A stretch of 64,000 nucleotides of DNA from Litorivita sp040371945 (GCF_040371945.1 NZ_BAABWS010000005.1:32620-96619); one strand, 5' to 3'; shown: positions 32,726 to 41,535, counted from the first letter of the stretch. Numbers and translations: made by a program. The notes: a model not told the origin generated them from the sequence alone.

Positions 32726-33454
32726 ATGACCTTGCAGCCGCATATCCTCGTCGTCGACGATCATGCCGAGATACGCCAGTCGGTCACCCGATACTTAGAG
32801 AAGAACGGCATGCAGGCCACTGCTGCGGGCAATACGGTCGAGATGGATGCCAAATTGGCCAGAGAAAGTATCGATCTGATTGTCTTGGATATCATGATGC
32901 CAGGAGAACACGGACTTTCTGCTTGCGCACGATTGCGTCAAGAGAACTGCACCACTCCCATCCTCATGCTCACAGCACTTGGCGAGGATGATGAACGTAT
33001 TACGGGTCTTGATACGGGAGCGGATGACTATCTCGCCAAGCCGTTCAATCCACGCGAACTTCTGGCGCGCATCAAGGCGATCCTGCGGCGCTCCAATAGT
33101 GCACTGCCCCCGCACGGCGGCGAATTGGCCGGGAAACGGGCCCGGTTTGCCGGTGTAACGTTCGACCACGATGCCGGACACGTTATCAGGGAAGACGGCG
33201 ATACGATCACGCTCACGACAGCTGAGGCGAAGTTGCTTACGGTGTTTCTGGAGCGCCCTCGCGCGGTTATCAGCCGTGATGATTTGCTCGAGCTCAGCGC
33301 CGGTCGCGTTGCTGGACCGCTGGACCGGACCATTGACAATCAGGTGTCCAGGCTGCGCCGGAAGATCGAGCCGGATGTGTTGAGACCGCGGATCATCTCG
33401 ACGGTCCGTAACGGCGGCTATTGCCTGAATTGCGATGTGGAGTTCGAAGCCTGA
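32726..33454 (+). CDS. OmpR-family response regulator, CopR/CusR-like
   Basis: The protein is 242 residues from ATG at 32726 (MTLQPHILVVDDHAEIRQSV). Receiver domain: the acidic pair D11-D12, phospho-acceptor Asp55 (LIVLDIMMPGEHG), Thr in MLTALGE and Lys in YLAKPFNPRELLARIK. The winged helix carries LTTAEAKLLTVFLERPRAVI and TIDNQVSRLRRKIE. It overlaps the histidine kinase by one base. The copper context, and the matching repeats at three copper-gene promoters, suggest it is the copper-responsive regulator. That function is inferred. Confidence 0.88.
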   Translation: MTLQPHILVVDDHAEIRQSVTRYLEKNGMQATAAGNTVEMDAKLARESIDLIVLDIMMPGEHGLSACARLRQENCTTPILMLTALGEDDERITGLDTGADDYLAKPFNPRELLARIKAILRRSNSALPPHGGELAGKRARFAGVTFDHDAGHVIREDGDTITLTTAEAKLLTVFLERPRAVISRDDLLELSAGRVAGPLDRTIDNQVSRLRRKIEPDVLRPRIISTVRNGGYCLNCDVEFEA

Positions 33455-34905
33455 TGCGGTTGGGGTTTCGCACGCAGATTGCGCTTCTTGTCGTTTCGGT
33501 GCTGTTCGTTGCCCAGGTCGTGGGGCTTTGGCTGTTCGTCGATGAAAGGTCGCTGGCGGTCCAGGCGGCGATTGGAAGCGAGGCGGCGGGACGTGCCGCC
33601 AATGTTGCCCGGCTGATCGAAGGTGCGCCGCCTGAGTTGCACGATGAGATCGTTGCGGCGGCAACCTCGCCTCTGGTGCGTTTTGAGCTTGGCGAGGGTC
33701 CATCGGTGACGCACACGCATCACGACGAGAATGGAGCCGTTGAGGCGCGCATCCGTGCGCTTCTGAATGACGGGTATAGCCGCGACATTCGGGTCGAGGT
33801 CCACGAGATCGAACAGGGACTCCTGCCTTTGCCCAATCTCTCTCCAGAGATGGCGAGGATGCATGCGGAGATGATGCAAGGCACGCTAGCGGCTATCGAA
33901 ATGGAAGTTTCAATCGCCATTGCGGGAGGTCGTTGGTTGAATGTCGCTACGCGGTTCGAGAAACCACCGATACAATGGTCATGGACATCCACTCTGTCAT
34001 TTGCGCTGACATCCGCGGTGCTGCTTCTTGCGATCTTCTGGTTTCTTCTGACACGCTTGACGCGACCACTGAACGAGCTCGCGGCGGCGGCCGAGGAATT
34101 CGGTCGTGGGGGCGGAGAAGGACCGATAACGCCGGTCGGTCCGAGCGAAGTCCGAAACCTGACAATCGCTTTTAATGACATGCAGGCGCGGCTCGCGCGT
34201 TTCGTAACGGACCGGACCCGGATGCTCGCCGCACTCGCGCATGATCTGCGCACGCCGCTGACAGCACTGCGGGTCCGGGCAGAAATGGTGGACGACGTCG
34301 AAACGCAAGAGGGTATCTCGGCGTCGCTCGATGAAATGCAGGATATGGTTGAGGCCACGTTGGCCTATGCCCGCGGTGTTGGGCAGGGCGAAGACCTGCA
34401 GCGCATCGATGTGGCGGAATACCTCTCGAACATCCAAACGGGGACACATGGCGGACTCGATCTGCGAATGGGGCCTGAAGCGGTAATGCAGATAAAGCCA
34501 AAGGCGATGCGTCGTGCGTTACGCAATCTCATCGACAACGCGCAACGGTACGGGGAGGATCCGGTCCTGTCCTGGGATGTGACCGGTGCTGGCGTCGAAA
34601 TCCGGATCGACGACACAGGACCGGGCATCCCCGAAGGTCATATCGCTGACGTGTTCCAGCCTTTTCAGAGAATCGAACAATCCCGCTCTCTCGACACTGG
34701 CGGTCATGGTTTGGGCCTTTCCATCGCTCGTAGTATTGTTCTTGAACATGGCGGGACCATCGAGTTGTTGAACCGTGACGAAGGCGGGCTCCGCGCACGG
34801 ATTATCCTGCCCTTGGCAATGCCTCACACGTCAATGTCGGAGCAAAGCGCGCAGGTCGATCCCGTTTCAGACGGCGCTTTGCCTGCTCAAAGGAGCGAAG
34901 ACTGA
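33454..34905 (+). CDS. sensor histidine kinase, CopS/CusS-like
   Basis: About 483 residues from ATG at 33454. TM1 (QIALLVVSVLFVAQVVGLWL) and TM2 (SFALTSAVLLLAIFWFLL) enclose a periplasmic domain of about 160 residues. That domain carries THTHHDEN and a Met-rich stretch (MARMHAEMMQG), both plausible copper ligands. A HAMP region, HisKA with His263 (LAHDLRTPLTALRVRAEM), and HATPase motifs N (LIDNAQRYGED), G1 (DDTGPGIPEG) and G2 (GGHGLGLSIARSI) follow. It pairs with the preceding response regulator. Confidence 0.88.
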   Translation: MRLGFRTQIALLVVSVLFVAQVVGLWLFVDERSLAVQAAIGSEAAGRAANVARLIEGAPPELHDEIVAAATSPLVRFELGEGPSVTHTHHDENGAVEARIRALLNDGYSRDIRVEVHEIEQGLLPLPNLSPEMARMHAEMMQGTLAAIEMEVSIAIAGGRWLNVATRFEKPPIQWSWTSTLSFALTSAVLLLAIFWFLLTRLTRPLNELAAAAEEFGRGGGEGPITPVGPSEVRNLTIAFNDMQARLARFVTDRTRMLAALAHDLRTPLTALRVRAEMVDDVETQEGISASLDEMQDMVEATLAYARGVGQGEDLQRIDVAEYLSNIQTGTHGGLDLRMGPEAVMQIKPKAMRRALRNLIDNAQRYGEDPVLSWDVTGAGVEIRIDDTGPGIPEGHIADVFQPFQRIEQSRSLDTGGHGLGLSIARSIVLEHGGTIELLNRDEGGLRARIILPLAMPHTSMSEQSAQVDPVSDGALPAQRSED

Positions 34906-34926
34906 TCGGTTCTGTTGCATCCCGCT

Positions 34927-34946
34927 TTGATACATTTCCTTACAAA
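34927..34946 (+). promoter_or_regulatory. TACA-N6-TACA direct repeat 2, candidate response-regulator site
   Basis: TTGATACATTTCCTTACAAA shares 16 of 20 positions with the copy at 31358. The two TACA half-sites are 10 bases apart. It lies about 80-100 bases upstream of the start of the transpeptidase-cytochrome-oxidase operon (35027). Confidence 0.6.
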
Positions 34947-35026
34947 AAAGCAGGGCCCAAAGCGTTCCGAGAATGCGTGAAGTTCGATAGAAAACAAAGC
35001 GTTCGACATGGATATGAGGCACAACC

Positions 35027-35599
35027 ATGCAGACAAGAAACCGATTTGCGATGTCCCGGCGAGCTTTCACAGGAAGCTTGGGGGCGGCGGTAATGCTTTC
35101 GCCATCCATTTCGGCGGCAGAAACAAGCGACGCTGTACGTCGGAACATTTCATCTTTTCGGACCCACGCCTGGGAAGACCACTTTGACACGCTCGGGGTC
35201 GGAGTGATCATTTCGGACACGTCGTCGAAAGTGCTCCAACACTGGACGGCTGATGGAGAAATGCGACTCTACCCGACCTCTGTTCCGATGTCGGAGGAGT
35301 TGACGCGGCGTGGGTATACCGAAGTCGTGGAAAAGCGAGAAAACCCGAGTTGGGCGCCGACACCTTCAATGCGCGAACGGAACCCGGAATGGCCTGCACG
35401 TATTCCGGGCGGTGACCCGGAGAACCCGCTTGGAACGCGCGCGCTCTATCTTTCGTGGCAGTACTATCGAATTCACGGCACGCAGGATACGCGCAAGATT
35501 GGCCGGCGATCCTCAAACGGATGCATCGGCCTCTACAACGAGCATATTGAGGAAGTGTTCGATCGTGTTCCCGTTGGTACTCAGGTCAAGCTGATCTGA
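35027..35599 (+). CDS. L,D-transpeptidase (YkuD fold), copy 1
   Basis: The protein is 190 residues with a Tat-like signal (MSRRAFTGSLGAAVML). The YkuD active-site region is YYRIHGTQDTRKIGRRSSNG followed by CIGLYNEHI: His in IHGT and the catalytic Cys in SNGCIGL. L,D-transpeptidases crosslink peptidoglycan or attach proteins to it, and their thiol active site is known to be sensitive to copper. It heads a run of cytochrome and oxidase genes and overlaps the next gene by one base (TGATG). Confidence 0.9.
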   Translation: MQTRNRFAMSRRAFTGSLGAAVMLSPSISAAETSDAVRRNISSFRTHAWEDHFDTLGVGVIISDTSSKVLQHWTADGEMRLYPTSVPMSEELTRRGYTEVVEKRENPSWAPTPSMRERNPEWPARIPGGDPENPLGTRALYLSWQYYRIHGTQDTRKIGRRSSNGCIGLYNEHIEEVFDRVPVGTQVKLI

Positions 35600-36039
35600 T
35601 GGGAAAGTACACTGTCATCGCACTCGCACTGGCGGCATTGCTGGGTTTGGGCTTTTGGTGGTCAGGGAGCAACGACACCAACACTCCGGTTGCTGCAAAT
35701 GTCTCGGATAGCCCTGGCCCGGCAATGGTGGATGTCACGGTTCCAGATACGCTCTCGGCCAACGCCGAAATCGGAAAAGTGGCGTTTGAAGCGAAATGTG
35801 CGGTGTGCCATGGCGCAAATGCCGCCGGTCAGGACGGCGTGGCGCCACCGCTTGTGCACAAGATCTATGAGCCCAGTCACCATGGCGACGCAGCGTTTCT
35901 GCTGGCGGCGAAGAACGGGGTGCGGGCTCATCATTGGCGCTTTGGAAATATGCCGGCGGTCGAAGGCGTGACGGATGGAGATGTGAAAATGATCATTGCC
36001 TATGTCCGTGAGCTGCAACGGGCGAACGGTATCAACTGA
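35599..36039 (+). CDS. membrane-anchored monoheme cytochrome c, copy A1
   Basis: The protein is 146 residues. The N-terminal anchor (TVIALALAALLGLGFWW) precedes a disordered linker. The haem site is CAVCH (KCAVCHGANAAGQDG), and the axial Met is probable in GNMPAVEGV. The segment APPLVHKIYEPSHHGD, with KNGVRAHHWRFGNMP, is almost repeated in the protein at 62869-63309. It overlaps the transpeptidase stop. It is likely to pass electrons from or to the nearby multicopper oxidase. Confidence 0.85.
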   Translation: MGKYTVIALALAALLGLGFWWSGSNDTNTPVAANVSDSPGPAMVDVTVPDTLSANAEIGKVAFEAKCAVCHGANAAGQDGVAPPLVHKIYEPSHHGDAAFLLAAKNGVRAHHWRFGNMPAVEGVTDGDVKMIIAYVRELQRANGIN

Positions 36040-36063
36040 GAACCGAGCAGAAGGAGAAGCAAC

Positions 36064-36639
36064 ATGAACGTAAGAATTTGGATGACGGCCCTCGTTGCTT
36101 CATCAGTTGGCTTGGCCGCATTGGCGCATTCCGGTGCGACCGGTGTGATGAAAGAACGAATGGACGCGATGGGCGAGATGGGAGACGAGATGAAACGTCT
36201 CGCACCCATGATGCGCGGGCAGACCGAGTACGATCCTGACGTCGTGCGTAATGCCGCCGATACGATGATCGGGCACGCCGGGGCGCAAATGACCGAATTG
36301 TTCCCTGAGGGCTCGAATGGGGAACCTTCCGAGGCGCTTGATACAATCTGGGAGGATTGGGAAGAGTTCACGGCGCTGGCAGAAGCGCTCCGGACCAGTG
36401 CTGAAGGTATGAAACTGGCGGCCGACAATGGTTTGGCAGGGCAGGGTGAGATGCCGGGTGGTGGCATGATGGGATCCGGCCAGGGTATGATGGGAACCGG
36501 GCAGACCATGATGGGTGCCGCTCCGACGCAGATGATGACCACAGAGATGCTGGCTGAAATGCCGGTCAATGCCGGGTTCATGGCCGTGACGCAGACCTGT
36601 TCGGCCTGTCATCAGAAGTTTCGCGCAGAGGATAACTGA
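36064..36639 (+). CDS. cytochrome c'-like protein with Met-rich insert
   Basis: The protein is 191 residues with a signal peptide. The four-helix cytochrome c' pattern runs from ATGVMKERMDAMGEMGDEMK to the C-terminal haem site CSACHQKFR. An insert of about 35 residues (GGGMMGSGQGMMGTGQTMMG) replaces a normal loop; it is absent from typical c' proteins and resembles copper-binding Met motifs. It lies between two other cytochromes. A copper-binding or copper-oxidising role is inference. Confidence 0.82.
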   Translation: MNVRIWMTALVASSVGLAALAHSGATGVMKERMDAMGEMGDEMKRLAPMMRGQTEYDPDVVRNAADTMIGHAGAQMTELFPEGSNGEPSEALDTIWEDWEEFTALAEALRTSAEGMKLAADNGLAGQGEMPGGGMMGSGQGMMGTGQTMMGAAPTQMMTTEMLAEMPVNAGFMAVTQTCSACHQKFRAEDN

Positions 36640-36642
36640 CGC

Positions 36643-37548
36643 GTGTCGCGCCTGTTCAAGTCTTTGCTGCTCGTCGGTGTATTGGGTCTGGCCAGCGTTG
36701 CTGGCCTGATGGCCTGGCCGATCGGAGTCGAACCTCCGAGCGCGCTTCAGGAACTGGAAGGCAATGTTGATCGCGGCGCATATCTTGCACGCGCCTCCGG
36801 TTGTATTGCCTGTCACAGTGATTTCGAGGCAGGCGGCGCGCCCTTGGCAGGAGGCGCACCTCTTGAGACCGACTTCGGGACATTCTATCCGCCAAACCTG
36901 ACGACCGATCCCGATCATGGGATGGGGGCCTGGACAATTTCCGATTTCGCGCGGGCCGTCCGGCAGGGTGTTTCGCCTACCGGTGACCCGTATTATCCGA
37001 CCTTCACATACCCTTTCTACGCGGGCTTCACGGACCAGGACATCGCCGACCTCTGGGCAGCATTCCAAACCGTCCCTGCGGTCCCAGAACCATCGCTTGA
37101 ACACGAGGCCGGGTTCCCATTCGATCAACGTTGGGGATTGAAGCTTTGGCGCGCCGCCTACCTTTCGGAGCCGGATACAGCTCCAGAGGCAGGCCGCAGC
37201 GAGGCCTGGAATCGCGGAAAGTGGCTCGTGAGGGGGGCTGCCCATTGCGGTGCCTGCCACACGGACCGGAACTTGGCAGGCGCGCGGATCGCGAGCCGCA
37301 TCTTCGCCGGAAACGACAGCTTACCGGGTGACAAGCGCGCGCCCTCCATTCTGGCCTCCGATCTACAGGCCGGGGGTTGGGACGTGGACAGCTTGGCCTA
37401 TGCCCTGCGCACTGGGATCACACCCGAAGGCGATGTTTTTGGGGGAAGCATGGCAGAAGTCGTCAATTATGGAACAGCGTTTCTGAGTGATGCCGACCTC
37501 GCTGCGATGGCAAGCTATATCATGGACAACGACTTGTCCGAGAACTGA
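36643..37548 (+). CDS. diheme cytochrome c
   Basis: The protein is 301 residues from GTG at 36643. The N-terminal anchor is LLLVGVLGLASVAGLMAW. Two haem sites are CIACHS (residues 46-50) and CGACHTD (about 205), with PNLTTDPDHGMGAWTISDF and PSILASDLQAGGWDVDSLAY typical of the subunits serving membrane dehydrogenases. No dehydrogenase partner is present; the next gene is a multicopper oxidase. It may serve as electron carrier for it. Confidence 0.85.
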   Translation: MSRLFKSLLLVGVLGLASVAGLMAWPIGVEPPSALQELEGNVDRGAYLARASGCIACHSDFEAGGAPLAGGAPLETDFGTFYPPNLTTDPDHGMGAWTISDFARAVRQGVSPTGDPYYPTFTYPFYAGFTDQDIADLWAAFQTVPAVPEPSLEHEAGFPFDQRWGLKLWRAAYLSEPDTAPEAGRSEAWNRGKWLVRGAAHCGACHTDRNLAGARIASRIFAGNDSLPGDKRAPSILASDLQAGGWDVDSLAYALRTGITPEGDVFGGSMAEVVNYGTAFLSDADLAAMASYIMDNDLSEN

Positions 37549-37557
37549 GAGCACTTG

Positions 37558-38943
37558 ATGACCCTGAAACTCAACCGAAGACAGTTCATCGCGACAGGAA
37601 CAGCATTCGCTGCCCTTGGGGCGAGAAGTGCCGCGGCCGCTTCGCCCGAGTTGAACGCGCGTGTCGCCGATATTCAGCTTTTGCCGGAAAACTACGGCTC
37701 AACGCGTATCTGGGGTTTTGAAGGCATGGCGCCGGGGCCGGAAATCCGGGTAGTGCAGGGTGCAAGGGTGCAAAGGCGATTGGTGAACGGTCTGCCCGAC
37801 GTGACTTCGACACATTGGCATGGCATCCGCATCGACAACTCCATGGATGGTGTGGCCGGTCTCACCCAGGAAGCGATCGCTCCTGGAACATCATTCGACT
37901 ACGATTTCATTGTGCCTGATGCGGGGACCTATTGGTACCACGCGCACAACCGCTCGTTCGAGCAGGTGGCGCGCGGCTTACACGGCGCTTTGATCGTCGA
38001 AGAGCCCGACCCCCTCGACATCGATCACGAAGAGGTCCTGGTTCTCGACGATTGGCTCATTGATCCCGACACGGCTCAGATCGCGGAGACGTTCGGGGCG
38101 ATGCATGATCTGAGCCATGCGGGGCGGCTCGGGAATTACATCACGACCAACGGCAAGTACAACTTGTCCAAACCGGTCAATCGTCATGAGCGTCTTCGAT
38201 TGCGCCTGATCAATGCGTCGAACGCGCGTATTTTCCAGCTGGCACTGGACGGTCTCGAGGGCTGGATTGTCGCCTTGGATGGCATGCCCCTGGCCCAGCC
38301 ACGGGAGGTCGAGGGGACCTTCCTGCTGGCTCCCGCGCAGCGAATCGACCTTATCGTCGATGTTACTTCCGAGACGGGTGGGGCAGGGCACATCGTGCAG
38401 TTCGACCGCAATGAGAGTTTCTCGCAGGTCGCGTTCGAAGTGACAGGTGACGGTGCCAAGTCGCGAAGAGCCGCGCCGGGGCCGCTTCCACCGAACAACC
38501 ACGCCATGCCCCAACTGGCAGGGGCCCGCGATCTGAGTCTCCTCATGGAAGGCGGCGCGATGGGCGGCATGCGTGGCGCGATGATGGGTGGGCGGATGTC
38601 GTCGATGCGCGAAATGATGCAATCTGGAAACTTCTGGGCGTTCAATGGCAGCGTCGGCGGCTTGGACGGTGCGCCACTCGCATCCTTATCACACGGCGAA
38701 ACAGTGCGTCTGAAGATCACCAATGACACTGTGTTCCCCCACGCAATGCACCTGCATGGCATGCACTTCCACGAGATATCGCCTGATGGCAGCCTTGGCC
38801 CGCTTCGGGATACCACGTTGCTGGAACGCGGTGAGGTCCGAGATATCGCCTTTGTGGCGGACAACCCCGGCAAGTGGCTGCTGCATTGCCATATGCTGTC
38901 GCATGCGGCCGCCGGCATGATGACCTGGATCGAAGTGGCATGA
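37558..38943 (+). CDS. multicopper oxidase 1 (CueO-like)
   Basis: The protein is 461 residues from ATG at 37558. It starts with a Tat-type signal (NRRQFIATGTAFAALGARSA). Copper ligands are present: STHWHGIRID, TYWYHAHNRS, HAMHLHGMHFHEI and LLHCHMLSHAAAGMM, so type 1 and the trinuclear centre look complete. A Met-rich stretch (MEGGAMGGMRGAMMGGRMSS) near residue 325 corresponds to the substrate Cu(I) site of cuprous oxidases. The likely role is periplasmic Cu(I) oxidation. It is 66-70% similar by eye to the oxidase at 61488, and shares flanking cytochromes with it. Confidence 0.9.
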   Translation: MTLKLNRRQFIATGTAFAALGARSAAAASPELNARVADIQLLPENYGSTRIWGFEGMAPGPEIRVVQGARVQRRLVNGLPDVTSTHWHGIRIDNSMDGVAGLTQEAIAPGTSFDYDFIVPDAGTYWYHAHNRSFEQVARGLHGALIVEEPDPLDIDHEEVLVLDDWLIDPDTAQIAETFGAMHDLSHAGRLGNYITTNGKYNLSKPVNRHERLRLRLINASNARIFQLALDGLEGWIVALDGMPLAQPREVEGTFLLAPAQRIDLIVDVTSETGGAGHIVQFDRNESFSQVAFEVTGDGAKSRRAAPGPLPPNNHAMPQLAGARDLSLLMEGGAMGGMRGAMMGGRMSSMREMMQSGNFWAFNGSVGGLDGAPLASLSHGETVRLKITNDTVFPHAMHLHGMHFHEISPDGSLGPLRDTTLLERGEVRDIAFVADNPGKWLLHCHMLSHAAAGMMTWIEVA

Positions 38944-39425
38944 TCCGGGGAACGGCGATCCTCGGGGTAGGCTTGGTCCTTGTTGCTTTAGCCAGAGCTT
39001 TTTTCTGGACGGCGGATGCAGCAGGCTCGGGTCTTGGTGTGATGCCGGAAGACGTGGATATTGCGGCGGGTGAGGCGTTGTACGCTGAGAATTGTGCGGC
39101 TTGCCATGGGGCCAATCTGGAAGGGCAGGATGACTGGCGAAGCCCGGGCGAAGACGGTCGCCTGCCGGCACCTCCGCACGACGAGACCGGCCACACATGG
39201 CATCACGGAGATCAGGTTCTTTTGGAGTACACGAAACTCGGGGGCCGCGCGCTGATGGCTTCTCAGGGTATGGAATTCGACGGCGGCATGCCCGGCTTCG
39301 GTGATCAACTCTCAGACCAGGAGATCTGGAACATTCTTGGATACATCAAGTCGACATGGCCGGAGCGCGTGCAGGAGATGCAAGCCGTGCGAACCGAAGG
39401 TGAGACGCGGAAGAGGGAAAATTGA
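38940..39425 (+). CDS. monoheme cytochrome c, copy B1
   Basis: About 161 residues from ATG at 38940, overlapping the oxidase stop as ATGA. Signal/anchor ILGVGLVLVALARAFFW. Haem site CAACHGANLEGQDDWRSPGE, followed by GHTWHHGDQVLLEYTK and MPGFGDQLSDQEIWNIL (axial Met). The same order (oxidase then this cytochrome, with an ATGA overlap) is repeated at 61087-62867. It probably connects the oxidase to the respiratory chain. Confidence 0.85.
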   Translation: MIRGTAILGVGLVLVALARAFFWTADAAGSGLGVMPEDVDIAAGEALYAENCAACHGANLEGQDDWRSPGEDGRLPAPPHDETGHTWHHGDQVLLEYTKLGGRALMASQGMEFDGGMPGFGDQLSDQEIWNILGYIKSTWPERVQEMQAVRTEGETRKREN

Positions 39426-39426
39426 C

Positions 39427-40155
39427 ATGAATTTGGTTTGGAAACTGGTGGCGGTGATGGCCCTGATCGTCCCGATTGCCGCGCAAGCGGAGAGCTTGAG
39501 CGAAGATCGCGTGAAGGAACTTGTTCTCGAGGCCATTCGCGAAAACCCCGAAATCGTTCTCGAGGCGGTGCAGATCATCGAGCAGCGGGAACAGCAGCGC
39601 CAAGCCGAGGCTGCGGCAACTGTTCTGTCGGACAATCGCGATCTTTTGGAAAACGACCCGAACGCGCCAGTTCTCGGTAACCCAGAGGGCGATGTAACGG
39701 TCGTCGAATTTTTCGACTATAACTGTCCCTACTGCCGTCGGGTGAAGCCTTACATTGAAGCACTGCTGGAAGAAGATCCGAATGTCCGTCTGGTCTATCG
39801 GGAGTGGCCGATCCTTGGCGACGGGTCCGTTTTCGCAGCGCGCGCGGCGCTCGCGTCGCGGGAGCAGGGCAAATACGAAGAGTTTCATTGGGCTCTGATG
39901 GGAATGGCAGGGCGGGCAGAAGAAGCGTCTGTCATTCAAGTCGCGGAACAGGTCGGATTGGATATCGCACAGCTGCGACGTGACATGGAGGCGCCTGAGA
40001 TCGATGCGCATATCGCGGCGTCGATGGAACTCAGCCGCGCGCTTGGCTTTAACGGCACGCCGTCATTCGTAATCGGCGACGCTCTGGTGCCCGGCGTCAT
40101 CGAAGCGGACCAGATGATCCAACTTGCCGAGGAAGCCCGCGCTGCGGGACAATAG
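39427..40155 (+). CDS. DsbA-family thiol-disulfide protein
   Basis: The protein is 242 residues from ATG at 39427, with a signal peptide (LVAVMALIVPIAAQA). A helical N-terminal segment (VKELVLEAIRENPEIVLEAV) resembles the Scs/DsbG-like dimerisation arm. The thioredoxin domain has CPYCRR (active site CPYC), the cis-Pro in FNGTPSFVIGD, and a helical insert between. It probably oxidises or repairs disulfides in the periplasm under copper stress. It is co-oriented with the cytochrome-oxidase genes. Confidence 0.88.
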   Translation: MNLVWKLVAVMALIVPIAAQAESLSEDRVKELVLEAIRENPEIVLEAVQIIEQREQQRQAEAAATVLSDNRDLLENDPNAPVLGNPEGDVTVVEFFDYNCPYCRRVKPYIEALLEEDPNVRLVYREWPILGDGSVFAARAALASREQGKYEEFHWALMGMAGRAEEASVIQVAEQVGLDIAQLRRDMEAPEIDAHIAASMELSRALGFNGTPSFVIGDALVPGVIEADQMIQLAEEARAAGQ

Positions 40156-40228
40156 TTGCGGGCAAATTGCACGTGGCAGAGCAGCCGATACCTAACCAAG
40201 ACTTTTTCAGCGACTGAACGCAGGTAAG

Positions 40229-40918
40229 ATGAGTGACAGAGATACAGCAATAACCCGTTTGCCGCGGCGACACTTTTTGGTCGGAGCGACAATGCTCTTT
40301 TCTGGACCTCTCGCCATGCCACTGGCGGCATCACCCTCATCTCCGCGAGACATGTGGGAAGTTTGGGATGCGCAAGTTACTCCCCCCGGATACGAGCCAT
40401 CATCATCCAATCCATGGGGGGTTCCTCCACGTTTTCTTCCGGTTCGCGTCGAAGCAAAGGCTGGCCTTATCCCGGGAGACATCCACGTCGATGCCGTTGC
40501 GCGGTACCTGTATCATATCGAGCCAGGCGGCAGCACGGCCATGCGCTACGGCGTGGCGATCGCGCGCGGGTCATTGTACGAACCTGGCGTCTACACGATC
40601 CGGCGCAAGGCCAAGTGGCCGACTTGGCGTCCGACGGATGAAATGATTGAACGTGATCCAGATTTGTACGCGCAGCATGCGGACGGAATGGACGCAGGCC
40701 CGACTAACCCTTTGGGGTCGCGTGCGCTCTATCTCTACGTCGGGAACAGGGACACCTATCTGCGTATCCATGGTTCACCGCAACCGAGATCGATTGGCGG
40801 TCGCGCGAGCTCTGGATGTGTCCGTATGATCATGGCGCATATCAACGATCTCTATCCGAATGTTGAAACCGGCAAGACCGCGCACCTTTACCCGCCCGAA
40901 GATGTGATAGGCGGCTGA
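40229..40918 (+). CDS. L,D-transpeptidase (YkuD fold), copy 2
   Basis: The protein is 229 residues with a Tat-like signal (LPRRHFLVGATMLFSG). The YkuD core is YGVAIARGSLYEPGVYTIRR, then LRIHGSPQPRSIGGRASSGC: His in RIHGS and the catalytic Cys in SSGCVRM. It is distinct from the copy at 35027, which lacks the long N-terminal region. It is the last gene before the convergent lipoprotein gene. Two such enzymes in a copper island suggest protection of envelope crosslinking, as inference. Confidence 0.9.
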   Translation: MSDRDTAITRLPRRHFLVGATMLFSGPLAMPLAASPSSPRDMWEVWDAQVTPPGYEPSSSNPWGVPPRFLPVRVEAKAGLIPGDIHVDAVARYLYHIEPGGSTAMRYGVAIARGSLYEPGVYTIRRKAKWPTWRPTDEMIERDPDLYAQHADGMDAGPTNPLGSRALYLYVGNRDTYLRIHGSPQPRSIGGRASSGCVRMIMAHINDLYPNVETGKTAHLYPPEDVIGG

Positions 40919-40950
40919 ATTCAAGACCTGTGCGCTGGCAGTATCTGGAG

Positions 40951-41232
40951 TTAGCTGGCGGCTTGGCAAATCGGATTGCCCCGGGATGTTCTCAACGGGA
41001 GCCACGTCGCTTCGACAGGACCATCGTGTAGATACCAAAAGCAATTGTCATTCGGATCGAGCCGCACCTTGGCAAGATTCTGGTAGGGCGCAGCGAGACC
41101 GACAAGTGGCTCGGGCAATTCCGTGAAAGCCCCGTCCGCATCGACAGCTGGTGCTGTCGCGCAACCGGTCAATGCCAGCGCGACTGCCACCGTGTTCAAG
41201 GCTATAAAGGCCGGTCTGGTCCGAACCTTCAT
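40951..41232 (-). CDS. small lipoprotein downstream of copZ
   Basis: About 93 residues from ATG at 41232; a GTG at 41238 overlapping the copZ stop is an alternative. The lipobox LALTGCATA gives a lipidated Cys near residue 23. The mature part has FTELPEPLVGLAAPYQNLAK and NDNCFWYLHDGPVEATWLPL with a final Cys (GNPICQAAS), perhaps a disulfide. It follows copZ in one transcript. The function is unknown. Confidence 0.65.
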   Translation of the reverse strand: MKVRTRPAFIALNTVAVALALTGCATAPAVDADGAFTELPEPLVGLAAPYQNLAKVRLDPNDNCFWYLHDGPVEATWLPLRTSRGNPICQAAS

Positions 41233-41234
41233 TT

Positions 41235-41441
41235 TCACTGACTGCCCTCCAGGGCGGTCGAAGGATACCCGGCAGTCGCGAGAACTTGAGAAATGGCATC
41301 GGATGAGACCGCCGTCTCGATTTCTGCCGTGCGTGCGTCCAAGTCTGTCCGAAGGGTTGCCGTCGGGTCTGCGGCTTTCAGCGCTTTTTCGATCGTGGCC
41401 ACACAGTGGCCGCAGCTCATATCAGGAACGTGGAATTTCAT
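41235..41441 (-). CDS. copZ: copper chaperone CopZ (heavy-metal-associated domain)
   Basis: About 68 residues from ATG at 41441 (MKFHVPDMSCGHCVATIEKA), behind AAGGACC. The HMA metal site is MSCGHC (two Cys). The fold is completed by DPTATLRTDLDARTAEIETA and AISQVLATAGYPSTA. It carries Cu(I) in the cytoplasm and delivers it to the P-type ATPase CopA, whose gene is divergent 155 bases away. Its own MerR-type promoter is at 41468-41498. Confidence 0.92.
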   Translation of the reverse strand: MKFHVPDMSCGHCVATIEKALKAADPTATLRTDLDARTAEIETAVSSDAISQVLATAGYPSTALEGSQ

Positions 41442-41467
41442 GCGAGGTCCTTTCGTAGATTGAAGAT

Positions 41468-41498
41468 CAGATAGAGATTCCAGTTGGTGGAAGGCAAC
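41468..41498 (-). promoter_or_regulatory. CueR/MerR-type promoter 2 (copZ)
   Basis: On the minus strand GTTGCC (-35), a 19-base spacer and TATCTG (-10). The spacer carries TTCCACCAACTGGAATC, and with the preceding CC it makes CCTTCC...CTGGAA, close to known CueR boxes. The start codon is 27 bases past the -10. Confidence 0.78.
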
Positions 41499-41535
41499 AA
41501 AAGAAATTGGCTCCAAGAAAATTGCATCCTACCCC

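Noticed and set aside
36103..37260. Minus-strand open frame of 385 codons
   Set aside because: Antisense to two cytochromes with haem motifs; no motif of its own.
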